Part shown: piece by piece, positions 17,591 through 26,161 of the stretch
Position numbering within the stretch: position 1 is the first letter of the stretch
Layout of the letters: each line of letters begins with the position of its first letter
Assembly: GCA_964351855.1 (NCBI GenBank)
Contig: CAYGQD010000010.1
Coordinates: 1-64,000 of the forward strand
Source of the DNA: JBCDHN01 sp964351855
GTDB lineage: Bacteria; Verrucomicrobiota; Verrucomicrobiia; Verrucomicrobiales; DEV007
DNA length: 64,000 nt
Direction: 5' to 3'
The notes under the pieces: model-generated
What the model was told of the DNA's origin: nothing
Databases searched by the model: none
What the model saw: only the letters and a program-made list of their open reading frames with translations
Position numbers and translations under genes: made by a program

Positions 17591-17715
17591 GTCTTCATTA
17601 GAAATCCACGATACAAGAATCAGGGAGTTAACCCCAATGCACTCCTGATGTTCTCCACGTAGAGCTACTTTACCAGCTTGGCTGGAAGCAACCTCCAGAT
17701 GGGTCGAAAGGGACT

Positions 17716-18075
17716 TTAGGAAGGACGAGGTCCTCCAGCGCCTTCAGCGGCGGCGGCGCGACCAACTTTGGAGGCTCCGATGAAGCTGGCTCCCTCTTCC
17801 ATGGAAAGCGAACCGGCGGCGATGTCACCAATGATCTCCGTGCTGGACTTGAGTTCGCAGCGTTCTTGAACCGTGATGTTGCCTTCGACCTTACCGAATA
17901 CCACCAACGATTTCGTCCGAATTTCGCCCTTGGTTCGGGCATTCTCTCCAATGGTCAGGTGGCCATTCGACTCAACTTCCCCTTCAATCTTCCCGTCGAT
18001 AATGAGGTCTTCCGCAAACTTGAGTTTGCCTTGGATTTCGACGTCGCTGGAGAGGATATTTTTGCTCTGACTCAT
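17716..18075 (-). CDS. Bactofilin (polymer-forming cytoskeletal protein)
   Basis: 119 aa. The short right-handed beta-helix pattern of bactofilins is clear: DLIIDGKIEGEVESNGHLT, IGENARTKGEIRTKSLVVFG and VEGNITVQERCELKS with regularly spaced Gly and Ile/Val. A short N-terminal tail and an Ala/Gly/Pro-rich C-terminal tail flank the core. Bactofilins polymerise without nucleotides and organise cell-wall enzymes or polar structures. It stands alone, between the regulator (convergent) and trhO (same strand, about 148 bp away). No peptidase partner is adjacent. Confidence 0.93.
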   Translation of the reverse strand: MSQSKNILSSDVEIQGKLKFAEDLIIDGKIEGEVESNGHLTIGENARTKGEIRTKSLVVFGKVEGNITVQERCELKSSTEIIGDIAAGSLSMEEGASFIGASKVGRAAAAEGAGGPRPS

Positions 18076-18223
18076 GAACTTAGTTGGGTGGGTGCGTGAA
18101 ACGGATCGTTCTAGAACGACCTCGGGCGATGAAACTCTCTTTCCCCGTTCGAATCAAGCCTCTTTTCCTTCACTGAGAAGAAAACTGCACATAAGTCCTC
18201 GTGTTCAGGCAAACACCCATGGG

Positions 18224-19108
18224 TTACGTCACGTCTTGGGCACATGCCGCGCTACAAGCACGTCCTGATTGCTCCTCGCAGCGTTCGCAAAGGAAGAATT
18301 GGCGATTGCATTCCACCCAGGCGCAGTTGCGATAGCGTGGGCATGGCTCTCCGCATGTTTCACAGTGGCTGACCAACTTTCGCGTCTCTGTGAAATTGGC
18401 TTCGACCGCGACCCGCTGATCGAAGACGTAGCAAAGGCCCTCGAAATCGCGCCCCTTGGTTTGAGGATCTTTCGCGTAGTTCACGATTCCGCCGTCGAGC
18501 TGGCCGACGCTCTCAAATCCTTCCCGCAAAAGGTAGCCTGAGAGCTTTTCGCAGCGAATTCCCCCCGTGCAGTAGGTCAGGACTTTGCGGTTTTTTTTAT
18601 CAGCAAGGTTCTCTTGAATCCAGCTGGGAAAATCGCGAAAATTTCCCACATCCGGGCAGAGCGCTCCTTTGAAGCGACCCAGGGCGCTTTCATAGTCATT
18701 CCTTCCGTCAATAATGATCACCTCTTCGTCCTGGATCGCTTCCATCCATTCCTGTGGCGAAAGTTTTTCCCCGGTGATCGCGTTCGGGTTGATGTCTTCC
18801 TCGCCAAGTCCTAAGGTCACGATTTCGCGCCGGAACTTGACGCTGAGTTTTTCGAACGCATGACCGGTCGCGGGATCGATCTTGAATTCGATTCCCGCAG
18901 TCCGCTCATCTGCTTGCAGCGCGTCCATGTAATGTTCCGTCGCCGGGGTGTGGCCGGAAACCGTTCCGTTGATGCCTTCGGATCCAATCAAGATGCGCCC
19001 GCGCAGGCCCAATTCCTGACAAAACGCGCGGTGTTCCTCCACAAACGCCTCGGGATCGGGAATGGGATGGTAGCGGTAATAGAGAAGAATTTGAAAATCA
19101 TCCGGCAT
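18224..19108 (-). CDS. trhO: tRNA uridine(34) hydroxylase TrhO (YceA, rhodanese-type)
   Basis: 294 aa. TrhO adds oxygen to uridine 34 of some tRNAs, forming 5-hydroxyuridine. The N-terminal acylphosphatase-like domain (YYRYHPI..., GRILIGSEGINGTVSG) is followed by a rhodanese domain with DGRNDYESALGRFKGA and active Cys in TYCTGGIRCEK. The C-terminal Cys-rich part (CETCGEPCP, CAWVECN, CERCEEQ, CSAAC) is as in family members. Length and order match. It is divergent from the cytochrome lipoprotein gene. Confidence 0.94.
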   Translation of the reverse strand: MPDDFQILLYYRYHPIPDPEAFVEEHRAFCQELGLRGRILIGSEGINGTVSGHTPATEHYMDALQADERTAGIEFKIDPATGHAFEKLSVKFRREIVTLGLGEEDINPNAITGEKLSPQEWMEAIQDEEVIIIDGRNDYESALGRFKGALCPDVGNFRDFPSWIQENLADKKNRKVLTYCTGGIRCEKLSGYLLREGFESVGQLDGGIVNYAKDPQTKGRDFEGLCYVFDQRVAVEANFTETRKLVSHCETCGEPCPRYRNCAWVECNRQFFLCERCEEQSGRACSAACAQDVT

Positions 19109-19247
19109 TATTCCGTCAATGTAACAAGGGCCGAAATTGGCTCAATCGCAAATCGTGGGCAAATCGACCATGCCGCGACTTGATCTTTGGGAGCAACTTC
19201 GCTACCAAGGTATTCTCATTCAGCGTCCTAACTTCACTCTTCTCATT

Positions 19248-19727
19248 ATGCTCCGTCGAATCGTTCGCTCCTCGTTCATTGGTGCTCTTGGCCTCGGCAT
19301 TGCTCTGGGTTTCAGCGCTTGTGCCAAGCTGCCATCTCCAGAACTGCCTGACCTCCCGGACTTGCCCAAGGTGCCCGGTCTTCGCAAATCGAAGGCCCCT
19401 GAAGCAACCGTTGATTTCCAAGCTCACATCAAACCTGTTCTGGAGGCGAAGTGTCTCCAGTGCCACAACTCGGCGAAGGCGGAGCGTGGTTTGAATCTTG
19501 AGACTCGGGAAACGGCGAGCAAGTCCTGGCGGGGAGGACCGGTGATTATCGCGGGAGAGCCTGATAGCAGCATGTTGTATCAGGTGTTGATGCTTTCTCG
19601 CGACAATGTCACAACCCGGGAAGAGGCGGCGCCTCACCAGATTCGCTATCAGGAGCGAAAGCTGATCTACGACTGGATTGACGAGGGTGCGTACTGGCCG
19701 GATGGCGAGAAGCTGGTTCCGGAATAG
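19248..19727 (+). CDS. One-haem c-type cytochrome lipoprotein (planctomycete cytochrome C-like)
   Basis: About 159 aa from the ATG at 19248. A basic start (LRRIVRSS), a hydrophobic core and a probable lipobox ending FSAC precede a Pro/Leu-rich linker (PELPDLPDLPKVPG). The haem site is CLQCH within FQAHIKPVLEAKCLQCH, the opening of the planctomycete cytochrome C domain, and the rest (RGLNLETRE, GEPDSSMLYQVL, IYDWIDEGAYWPDG) follows that family. Such domains usually head large DUF1549/DUF1553 proteins; here the domain stands alone as a small lipoprotein. The gene for an exported thioredoxin-fold protein follows after 45 bp in the same direction. It probably carries electrons in the periplasm (inference). 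Confidence 0.85.
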   Translation: MLRRIVRSSFIGALGLGIALGFSACAKLPSPELPDLPDLPKVPGLRKSKAPEATVDFQAHIKPVLEAKCLQCHNSAKAERGLNLETRETASKSWRGGPVIIAGEPDSSMLYQVLMLSRDNVTTREEAAPHQIRYQERKLIYDWIDEGAYWPDGEKLVPE

Positions 19728-19772
19728 GCCGCACCCACGGCGACCAATTCTCATTGTGTCGCGGAGATCGCG

Positions 19773-21992
19773 ATGCGAGGCTCAACGGTGAAGTTCCCCC
19801 TGACCGCGTTTCTCCTGAGCCTGCTCTGCGTCATGATTGCTCCCGCCGAAAGCGAGCCCGTTCGCACGCCCTTACCCTCGTCCAAGGAAATTGCGAAGCT
19901 GCCCCCGGATGGCGGTGAGGAGTTCAACCGGCTGATTTTTTCACAGAGCCCTTACTTGCTCCAGCACGCCCGCAATCCAGTTGATTGGCATTCCTGGGGA
20001 GCAGAAGCCTTCGAACTCGCGGTGAAAGAAGACAAGCCGGTGTTTCTCAGCGTTGGCTACACCACCTGCCACTGGTGTCATGTTATGGAGCATGAGTCGT
20101 TTGAGGATGATGGAGTCGGCAAAGCGATCAACGAGAACTTCATCGCCATCAAGGTAGATCGCGAGGAGCGGCCAGATATTGATGATGTTTACATGACGGT
20201 GACTCAGTCGCTGACCGGAGGAGGAGGCTGGCCCATGACTGTGATGATGACCCCGGACAAGAAGCCGTTTTTTGCCGGTACCTATTTGCCGAAGGACGAT
20301 GGTCCCTCGCGTCGAGGGCTTCTCTCCACTCTCGCGCTCGTTGCCGACTACTGGGAAACGAATCGAGAAGCCTTGCTCAATGACGCCAACAACATCACCA
20401 AATTGCTTCAGGAAAGCATGGAGTCTCAGGCGGGCGAAGTCAGCGCTGATGAAGTGATCCAGCGGACCTACGAAGGGCTCGCCTCGAAGTTCGACGAGAA
20501 GTATGGCGGTTTTGGCTCAGCTCCCAAATTTCCCGTTCCTCCCAATCTTTCCTTCCTGCTGCGCTACCATCATCGTTCCGGGGAAGCGCATGCTCTGGAA
20601 ATGGTCGAGAGCCAGCTGCTGGCGATGCGGAAAGGCGGCGTTTATGACCACGTTGGTTTCGGCATCCATCGTTACTCGACGGATCCCCTCTGGTTGCTGC
20701 CTCACTTCGAGAAGATGCTCTACGATCAAGCGTTAGCCGCGATGGCCTATCTGGAAGCCTATCAAGTCACCGGCGACGACTTTTATGGCGACGTTGCTCG
20801 GGAGATTTTCACCTACGTACTTCGAGACATGACCAGCGAAGAAGGCGGTTTCTACTCTGCGGAAGACGCCGATAGCGATGGGGAGGAGGGCAAGTTTTAT
20901 GTCTGGAAGCCAGAAGAGGTGATCGAGGTGCTCGGCCCCGATGAAGGCGACGTCTACAACCAGATTCACGGGATCGTGAGGGGAGGCAACTACGTGGATG
21001 AAGCCAAACGGACCCGAACCGGGGACAATATTCCTCATCTCAAACAGACCTTGGTTGAGATGGCCGCTCGTTTGGAGATGGATCCGAACGTCTTCTCCGG
21101 TCGAGTCGATGGCCTCCGGGCCAAGCTCTTTGCCCATCGGAAAAAGCGGATTCACCCGCAAAAAGACGACAAGGTCCTGACCGACTGGAACGGCCTCATG
21201 ATTGCGGCCTTGGCGAAGGGAGCCCAAGTCTTTGACTCGGAGGAATATCGCGATGCAGCCTCGAAAGCGGCGGATTTTGTGCTCAGCACGTTGCGAGGAT
21301 CAGACGGCCGTTTGCTGAAACGCTACCGGGCCGGGGAGGCGGGTCTCACCGCACATCTGGAGGACTACGCGTTTGTGGTTTGGGGATTGATCGATTTGTA
21401 CGAAGCCACCTTTGACGAGAGCTACCTTCGTGCCGCGATCGAGCTGACTGATGCGACGCTGGAGCACTTCTGGGACGATGAAGACGGTGCCTTTTTCATG
21501 ACCGCTGACGATTCCGAAGAGCTACTGGTTCGCTCGAAAAAGCTCTATGGAGGTGCCATTCCGTCTGGAAATGCGGTGTCCGCCCTGAACTTGGTTCGGC
21601 TGCATCGGATCACGACGCGGCCGGATTACGAGGAACGCTTTCTCGCCTTGGTCCAAGCGTTCGGGAAACAGATCGAGCAGTCACCGGGGGCCTTTCCGCT
21701 CCTGATGAGCGCGTTGCAATTTCACCACGGCCCCTCTCAAGAGATTGTCATCGTCGGGCAGCCTGGTGCGGACGATAGTCAGGCAATGTTGGCGGCGATC
21801 CGCAAACCGTTCCTGCCTCATAAGGTCGTATTATTTCGACGGGAAGAGGACGAGGCCCTCGCGGATCTCGCACCTTACACCGCTAACCAAGTGCCGCTCG
21901 ATGGCAAAGCCACCGCCTACATCTGCAAAAATTTTGCCTGTCATCTCCCTACCACCGATCTCAAGAAGATGATCGAACTCCTCGGTAAGTAG
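19773..21992 (+). CDS. Exported YyaL/SPATA20-type thioredoxin-domain protein
   Basis: 739 aa. An N-terminal thioredoxin-like DUF255 domain (QSPYLLQHARNPVDWHSWG, then TTCHWCHVMEHESF with a CxxC) is followed by a long six-hairpin/glycosidase-like alpha-helical part (APKFPVPPNLSFLLRYH, GGVYDHVGFGIHRYS, PHFEKMLYDQA, DWNGLMIAALAKG). This is the classic YyaL/SPATA20 order and length. Unusual here is an N-terminal signal peptide (KFPLTAFLLSLLCVMIAPAESE), which places it in the periplasm, whereas most members are cytosolic. Reaction unknown. It follows the cytochrome lipoprotein, which suggests a redox context. Confidence 0.92.
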   Translation: MRGSTVKFPLTAFLLSLLCVMIAPAESEPVRTPLPSSKEIAKLPPDGGEEFNRLIFSQSPYLLQHARNPVDWHSWGAEAFELAVKEDKPVFLSVGYTTCHWCHVMEHESFEDDGVGKAINENFIAIKVDREERPDIDDVYMTVTQSLTGGGGWPMTVMMTPDKKPFFAGTYLPKDDGPSRRGLLSTLALVADYWETNREALLNDANNITKLLQESMESQAGEVSADEVIQRTYEGLASKFDEKYGGFGSAPKFPVPPNLSFLLRYHHRSGEAHALEMVESQLLAMRKGGVYDHVGFGIHRYSTDPLWLLPHFEKMLYDQALAAMAYLEAYQVTGDDFYGDVAREIFTYVLRDMTSEEGGFYSAEDADSDGEEGKFYVWKPEEVIEVLGPDEGDVYNQIHGIVRGGNYVDEAKRTRTGDNIPHLKQTLVEMAARLEMDPNVFSGRVDGLRAKLFAHRKKRIHPQKDDKVLTDWNGLMIAALAKGAQVFDSEEYRDAASKAADFVLSTLRGSDGRLLKRYRAGEAGLTAHLEDYAFVVWGLIDLYEATFDESYLRAAIELTDATLEHFWDDEDGAFFMTADDSEELLVRSKKLYGGAIPSGNAVSALNLVRLHRITTRPDYEERFLALVQAFGKQIEQSPGAFPLLMSALQFHHGPSQEIVIVGQPGADDSQAMLAAIRKPFLPHKVVLFRREEDEALADLAPYTANQVPLDGKATAYICKNFACHLPTTDLKKMIELLGK

Positions 21993-22010
21993 TTGACCTG
22001 AGAACTTCCC

Positions 22011-22274
22011 ATGACCAAGCACGAATGGAAAGACCGGACGGAAGATGAAGGCGTTCGGACCTTTGTCGCATCGCATCACGGAGCGAAGTGGACCTTGCGC
22101 TCGAAGTTGAAAGCGGACGAGGAATGGACCTACCATGACCCGATTGAACTGGAGCACTGGGTGGCGCTTCGCGATGTTCTCTGGCGCAAATATCAGCGGA
22201 AACGGCTTCCTTTCGGCCAGATCGAGAAGATCGATCTGATCATTGAAGAGATGAAACGCGCTGGCGGGTCGTAG
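22011..22274 (+). CDS. Small conserved-looking protein of unknown function
   Basis: 87 aa, charged and soluble, with no signal peptide or membrane segment. Codon use is like its neighbours. It starts 18 bp after the YyaL-type gene and is likely co-transcribed. The body has a strand-rich start (VRTFVASHHGAKWTLRSKL) and a helical end (ALRDVLWRKYQRKRLPFG, KIDLIIEEMKRA). I do not recognise a family. Confidence 0.7.
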   Translation: MTKHEWKDRTEDEGVRTFVASHHGAKWTLRSKLKADEEWTYHDPIELEHWVALRDVLWRKYQRKRLPFGQIEKIDLIIEEMKRAGGS

Positions 22275-22278
22275 TCGA

Positions 22279-23007
22279 TCAGGACTCTATGGATTCGACT
22301 AAGTCTCGTGGTCCGCGGTGGCCTGCTTCCAATTGGAGAAGTTCGGTCAGGTAAGCTTTGTCAGACTCCATTCGCTTTCTCACGATCGTGTCTGAGGTGT
22401 CGAAGAAATGAATGGTTCCTTCGTCATCATGCGCCAGCAAAATCCAGCCGTGGTATTCTTCTCCGCCGCGATTGGAGGCCGTGGAAGCGGTGTCATAGAT
22501 ATTCTGAAACTCCTCATAGTCCCAGCGTTCCGTCGCCAAGCGTGGAATCGCCTTTCGCACCGTTTCGTGAACCAGGATCTCATATTCGCCGTTGTCCCGC
22601 GTATCTTTCCCAATGACGATGAAGGTGAAGTTGGCCTCCGGGAAATCCGCATCGTTGGTTCGGTTTCTCACCTCCACCTCCATCGAGAGTTCCTGATTGA
22701 CGTAGGAGGGATAGTCTTCGTGTTTCCGGCGGCGTTTTCCGATGGTTACCCGAGATTCCAGTTCCCCGATCCTCACGGGAGCGGCCTCGACCAGGGCCTT
22801 CTGATAGCTGGGATCGAACTTGGCGACCGGCAAGGTAAACACGCGTCCGTCATCGCGCCGAATTCGGATCAGGTGAGTGGAAGGATCGTAGTCCAGCACC
22901 TCCACTTCCAAGGTTCGACCTTCCAGATCTTGAACCGTCAGCGCCATCGCAGCCGAAGTCCATGATCCGAAAACGCATCCGATTGTCACCAACAACAGGT
23001 TTTTCAT
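22279..23007 (-). CDS. Secreted protein with SHD1-like domain, function unknown
   Basis: 242 aa from the ATG at 23007. The 5' frame continues to 23124 but would run past the divergent gene's start. A signal peptide (KNLLLVTIGCVFGSWTSAAMA) is followed by an SHD1/SLA1-like small beta domain (VQDLEGRTLEVEVLDYDP, IRIRRDDGRVFTLPVAKFD). A second beta-rich region follows (ELSMEVEVRNRTNDADFPEANF, GKDTRDNGEYEILVHE). SHD1-like domains are common in planctomycete and verrucomicrobial exported proteins and probably bind partners or glycans (inference). It is divergent from another secreted protein of similar build. Confidence 0.75.
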   Translation of the reverse strand: MKNLLLVTIGCVFGSWTSAAMALTVQDLEGRTLEVEVLDYDPSTHLIRIRRDDGRVFTLPVAKFDPSYQKALVEAAPVRIGELESRVTIGKRRRKHEDYPSYVNQELSMEVEVRNRTNDADFPEANFTFIVIGKDTRDNGEYEILVHETVRKAIPRLATERWDYEEFQNIYDTASTASNRGGEEYHGWILLAHDDEGTIHFFDTSDTIVRKRMESDKAYLTELLQLEAGHRGPRDLVESIES

Positions 23008-23122
23008 CTGGGGATAAAGTAAGGTCGGAAGAAGCGAGAGCAAGCCGCATTCCCGCAAGGCCCCGTTGCGTTCGTTCTTGGATTGGGCAGGAAAAGGGTG
23101 CATTGTTCTGGGAAATCGCTCC

Positions 23123-23851
23123 ATGAAATCCTTTGTCGCAATGCTTTCTCTGGTTCTCCTATTCGCGCCGATCCTTCGGAGTGAAGATGGGCATCAGATC
23201 CCGGAGACATTCGTGACGGTCCCCGGTAAGTCCTATTATCAGGCGAAGCTGAAGCGGGTCGAAGCCAGCGGCATCATTATCACCCATCAGAAGGGGATCT
23301 CTCGGGTTCCATTTCTCGAAATCCCGCCCGCAATTCGCGAAGATCTTGGGATGGATATTGACGCGGCCTTTGCGGCGGAGCAGGAATTTCAAGCCGCTCA
23401 AAAGCAACTGAGAATGCGTCAGGCTGCGATCGACGCAGAAATCGCCAGCAACAAACTGGACGAGCAAATTGCCGCGCAGAAGAAGCTGGTAAAAAAACGG
23501 CGCGAAGCAGGCGCTCTCCTGATTGTGGGCGAAGTGACCGCGATTTTTCCCGAAGGTGTTATCGTTACTTCGTCCAGTGCTGCCGTTGGTGGGGCCTCAC
23601 CGCCTGCTGCCGTTTTCCATCCGGTCTTCCTGGTTGGTCATCCTCAGCAAAACACGTTTTCACCTTCCGGGATTGTTTCGAACGAAGTCGAGTGTCTCGC
23701 GATCGACACGGGGGAACTTCACACCGGGGAGAATGGAAATTTGCCCGTGTTTTCTTACCTGAGAAAAGCGCCAAAGCGCACCGCCCCGAAGTCCCCGTTT
23801 TCGAGACCTTCGCTGGGGGCGAAAGGGCTCGATGCGGCAGAAGGGCTCTAA
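23123..23851 (+). CDS. Secreted protein with small beta domain and coiled coil, function unknown
   Basis: 242 aa from the ATG at 23123. A signal peptide (KSFVAMLSLVLLFAPILRSE) is followed by a beta domain (YYQAKLKRVEASGIIITHQ, GISRVPFLEIPPAIREDLG), then a Gln/Ala-rich coiled coil at about 90-140 (QEFQAAQKQLRMRQAAIDAE, DEQIAAQKKLVKKRR). A further beta-like part ends in a basic, Ser/Pro-rich tail. I recognise the N-terminal beta layout as common in verrucomicrobia but know no function. It is divergent from the SHD1-like gene (115 bp between starts). Confidence 0.7.
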   Translation: MKSFVAMLSLVLLFAPILRSEDGHQIPETFVTVPGKSYYQAKLKRVEASGIIITHQKGISRVPFLEIPPAIREDLGMDIDAAFAAEQEFQAAQKQLRMRQAAIDAEIASNKLDEQIAAQKKLVKKRREAGALLIVGEVTAIFPEGVIVTSSSAAVGGASPPAAVFHPVFLVGHPQQNTFSPSGIVSNEVECLAIDTGELHTGENGNLPVFSYLRKAPKRTAPKSPFSRPSLGAKGLDAAEGL

Positions 23852-23855
23852 CCGC

Positions 23856-24353
23856 CTATTGTTCGGTTTTTCGCACCAGCCGAAATACCACGGGTTCGGG
23901 AAGATCGATCGTGACCACCAAGGTATCCTCTTGCTCGAACCGAAGTCGAAAGCGCAAGGCTCCTTCTTCGCCGGTTCCCGTTACGAAGAGCAGATCGAGG
24001 ATGGCCTCTTCGCCTTCGGTCGACCATTTTCCCAGACTGCTGCCTCCTTCGCTATCGGCGGAAACATGAAACACCTCCCCGGTTTTGGCATTCACGCCCA
24101 TAAGGGAGAGTTCTTCTTTCTCCCGGGTTTTAGAGGTCGATTCGATCAAGCGGTCGGGAAATCGCCAAGCATAGGTGACCGTCAGTTCCTCGCCCTGCGT
24201 TTCCGCATCGACCCACGTTCCGATGATCCGTTCCCAGCCCGATTCTCGGAGCATTTCACCCAGCGTTTCCGCGCTGACCGGTGCGATCATGAATCCACTG
24301 ATGACCAGGCTGGCGACCAGCGTCGGAGAGAATGAAAACCGTGGAATGAACAT
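23856..24353 (-). CDS. Secreted protein of unknown function, 165 aa
   Basis: A signal peptide (FSFSPTLVASLVISGFMIA, cleavage likely after VSA) is followed by a single beta-rich domain: GWERIIGTWVDAETQGEEL, TVTYAWRFPDRLIES and TGEVFHVSADSEGG. The repeated GTW/GKW starts and the final LVVTIDLPEPVVFRLVRK suggest a lipocalin-like barrel, as in DUF1579-type proteins, but I am not sure. It is convergent with the coiled-coil gene (4 bp between stops). It is divergent from the zinc-ribbon gene (131 bp). Confidence 0.75.
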   Translation of the reverse strand: MFIPRFSFSPTLVASLVISGFMIAPVSAETLGEMLRESGWERIIGTWVDAETQGEELTVTYAWRFPDRLIESTSKTREKEELSLMGVNAKTGEVFHVSADSEGGSSLGKWSTEGEEAILDLLFVTGTGEEGALRFRLRFEQEDTLVVTIDLPEPVVFRLVRKTEQ

Positions 24354-24484
24354 CCTTCAGCCTTAGCGTTTCGAGCCTGATGGCAAGAGATTTGTTGGTG
24401 AGCGTTGCACGAAGAGGCGTTGGATCGGTTTTCTTGAATTTCCGCTGGATTAAGCTTCTCTTCCTTCGCATCATCGCGAGATCC

Positions 24485-25291
24485 ATGGCCGTTCTCAAAA
24501 TAGCATGCCCAAAATGCGGACAAAAAGTGTCTGGCGACGAGAGTTTCTACGGAAGCTCGGTTTCGTGTCCGATCTGTAGCGCGAAAATCGCCTTTCCAGA
24601 AAAACCAGATGGTGGCGATCAACCCGCGAAAGACGCTCTCAGTGCCTTGCCGACCGCCGGGGAGGGGACCGATCCTCCTGCGCAGCCTCAGGCCCAGGTT
24701 CCCCCACCTCCTGGACATGGAGGATCGCCGTCCAGCCATCAAAATTTACCCACCGGCGCTTCCGCTCTTCCGCAGGGAGGGCCGTTGCCAGCGGGTGGGC
24801 CCCTTCCCAGTGGAGGTCCGCTACCGGGAGGAGTTCCGGGCGCGGCGCCATCTCCCGCGCAGAGTCTCTACGGTGTCCCTCAAGGCGCGTCCGCAACCCC
24901 GGATCCTCCGGTGCCAGCCGCCACGACTCCGGCCATACAGCCGACCGACCGCGCTGAGAAGCAGGACGATAAGCCTGGGCCGCTTCCGCTGATTACCTTG
25001 ATCAGTGGAATCGTTTCGATGATGACGTTCTGGTGTTTTGGCGCAATTCTGTTCGGGCCTGCCGCGATTATCACCGGTCACATCGCTCTCATTCGGATGA
25101 ACGCGAACGAGAGCCGCGCGGGGAAGGGCAAGGTGCTCACCGGCTTGATTCTCGGCTATTTTTCGTTGGTCTTGATGCTGATTGCATCGGTCCTGTGGGT
25201 GAAGGTGATTATTCCACGGATGACGGAAATCCAGGCCGAGTCCGCCCTACTGGGTCCAGAGTTGCTAACCGTCCTGGAATTGGCGATCTGA
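24485..25291 (+). CDS. Zinc-ribbon protein with Gly/Pro repeat and two-helix DUF4190-like membrane domain
   Basis: 268 aa from the ATG at 24485. The N-terminal zinc ribbon is IACPKCGQKVSG...SCPICSAKI (two CxxC pairs). A long Pro/Gly/Gln linker includes three copies of the hexapeptide GGPLPx at residues 98-115. The C-terminus has two transmembrane helices (ISGIVSMMTFWCFGAILFGP, TGLILGYFSLVLMLIASVLW) in the DUF4190 arrangement with FGPAAIITGHIALIR between. The zinc ribbon should face the cytoplasm. Function unknown. It is convergent with the methyltransferase gene. Confidence 0.85.
   Translation: MAVLKIACPKCGQKVSGDESFYGSSVSCPICSAKIAFPEKPDGGDQPAKDALSALPTAGEGTDPPAQPQAQVPPPPGHGGSPSSHQNLPTGASALPQGGPLPAGGPLPSGGPLPGGVPGAAPSPAQSLYGVPQGASATPDPPVPAATTPAIQPTDRAEKQDDKPGPLPLITLISGIVSMMTFWCFGAILFGPAAIITGHIALIRMNANESRAGKGKVLTGLILGYFSLVLMLIASVLWVKVIIPRMTEIQAESALLGPELLTVLELAI
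24776..24829 (+). repeat. Three 18-bp in-frame repeats encoding GGPLPx
   Basis: Three tandem units encode GGPLPA, GGPLPS and GGPLPG inside the linker of the zinc-ribbon protein. The codons differ between units, so the repeat is kept at protein level and is not a recent DNA duplication. Confidence 0.8.
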
Positions 25292-25292
25292 A

Positions 25293-26138
25293 TCAGGCTC
25301 CCGGATGCGGGTAGTCTCTTTGGACAAAGACTTCTTTTCGCAGCAGACAGATGACTTCGTTACCGGCCTGAAGCGATGCTTCCAAGTGAATGGGAAACTG
25401 GAGATCAGACTGCATGCGACTGAACATCTCCACGATCTCCTGCATGGTCCAGGCATGAAAATGGATATTCGATTGGTTCTTGAACTTGGATTCCGGGTTG
25501 GCGTTCGGGTTCACGTAGCGATTCCAATCCTCATAGGTTTCCAGGGGTTCGACCTCCGTGTTCTTGCGGTAATCGTTCAAAATGTGCTCCCAGGTCGTAA
25601 TCGGCCGCTTGTAGTCAAAGGAATAGCGTTTGTCCGGCAGCGTGATGAAGAGGAGTCCACCCATCTTGGTGACGCGGAGGAAATTCTCCACGGTGCGGAT
25701 GGGATTCATGCAGTGTTCCAGCATGTGATTGGAGATGACAAAGTCCTGAGATTCATCCGGAATCACCTCTAACTTCTCCCCATCGCAGACATAATCGACT
25801 TCGACGAATTTGCTGACATCTTCGCGTTTGCCATCGTAACCCTGCATCGCGTCTTCCCGAGAACGCCGGTCGACATAACGAACCTTGACGCCTTTCGGGA
25901 CAGGCAAGGGCTTGTCCAATGCGCCGATTTCGATCCCCTCCCCGGAGAGGCGACTCGCGAACCGCCCACGCGGGGGCTTTGAAAAGAGAGCTGATTCTTG
26001 CAGTTCATCCCGTTCGGATCGGTAGCGATCTCGGGTTTCCTTGATCTTGGTGTTCTCGGCTTTCAGTTTCTCAAGCTCAGCCTTGAGGTCCTGGACCTTG
26101 GCTTCGAGTTGGCTGACTTTGGCAGTCTGGAAAGGCAT
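25293..26138 (-). CDS. SAM-dependent methyltransferase with N-terminal coiled coil
   Basis: 281 aa from the ATG at 26138, 23 bp after the upstream sulfatase stop; the frame extends to 26195 and would then overlap the sulfatase. Residues about 8-50 form a heptad coiled coil (VSQLEAKVQDLKAELEKLK). The methyltransferase part starts GEGIEIGALDKPLPVPKGV (motif I-like, GIEIGAL) and has SQDFVISNHMLEHCMNPIR and MGGLLFITLPDKRYSFD, as in class-I methyltransferases linked to O-antigen or glycan loci. The substrate is unknown. It lies in one direction with the sulfatase and may be co-transcribed. Confidence 0.85.
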   Translation of the reverse strand: MPFQTAKVSQLEAKVQDLKAELEKLKAENTKIKETRDRYRSERDELQESALFSKPPRGRFASRLSGEGIEIGALDKPLPVPKGVKVRYVDRRSREDAMQGYDGKREDVSKFVEVDYVCDGEKLEVIPDESQDFVISNHMLEHCMNPIRTVENFLRVTKMGGLLFITLPDKRYSFDYKRPITTWEHILNDYRKNTEVEPLETYEDWNRYVNPNANPESKFKNQSNIHFHAWTMQEIVEMFSRMQSDLQFPIHLEASLQAGNEVICLLRKEVFVQRDYPHPGA

Positions 26139-26161
26139 GAAGGAAAGGAGTGAGATCGAAA

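Noticed and set aside
17672..17690. Short hairpin CCAGC-TTG-GCTGG after the regulator gene
   Set aside because: Only 5 bp of stem and no T-run on either strand, so it is not a convincing terminator.
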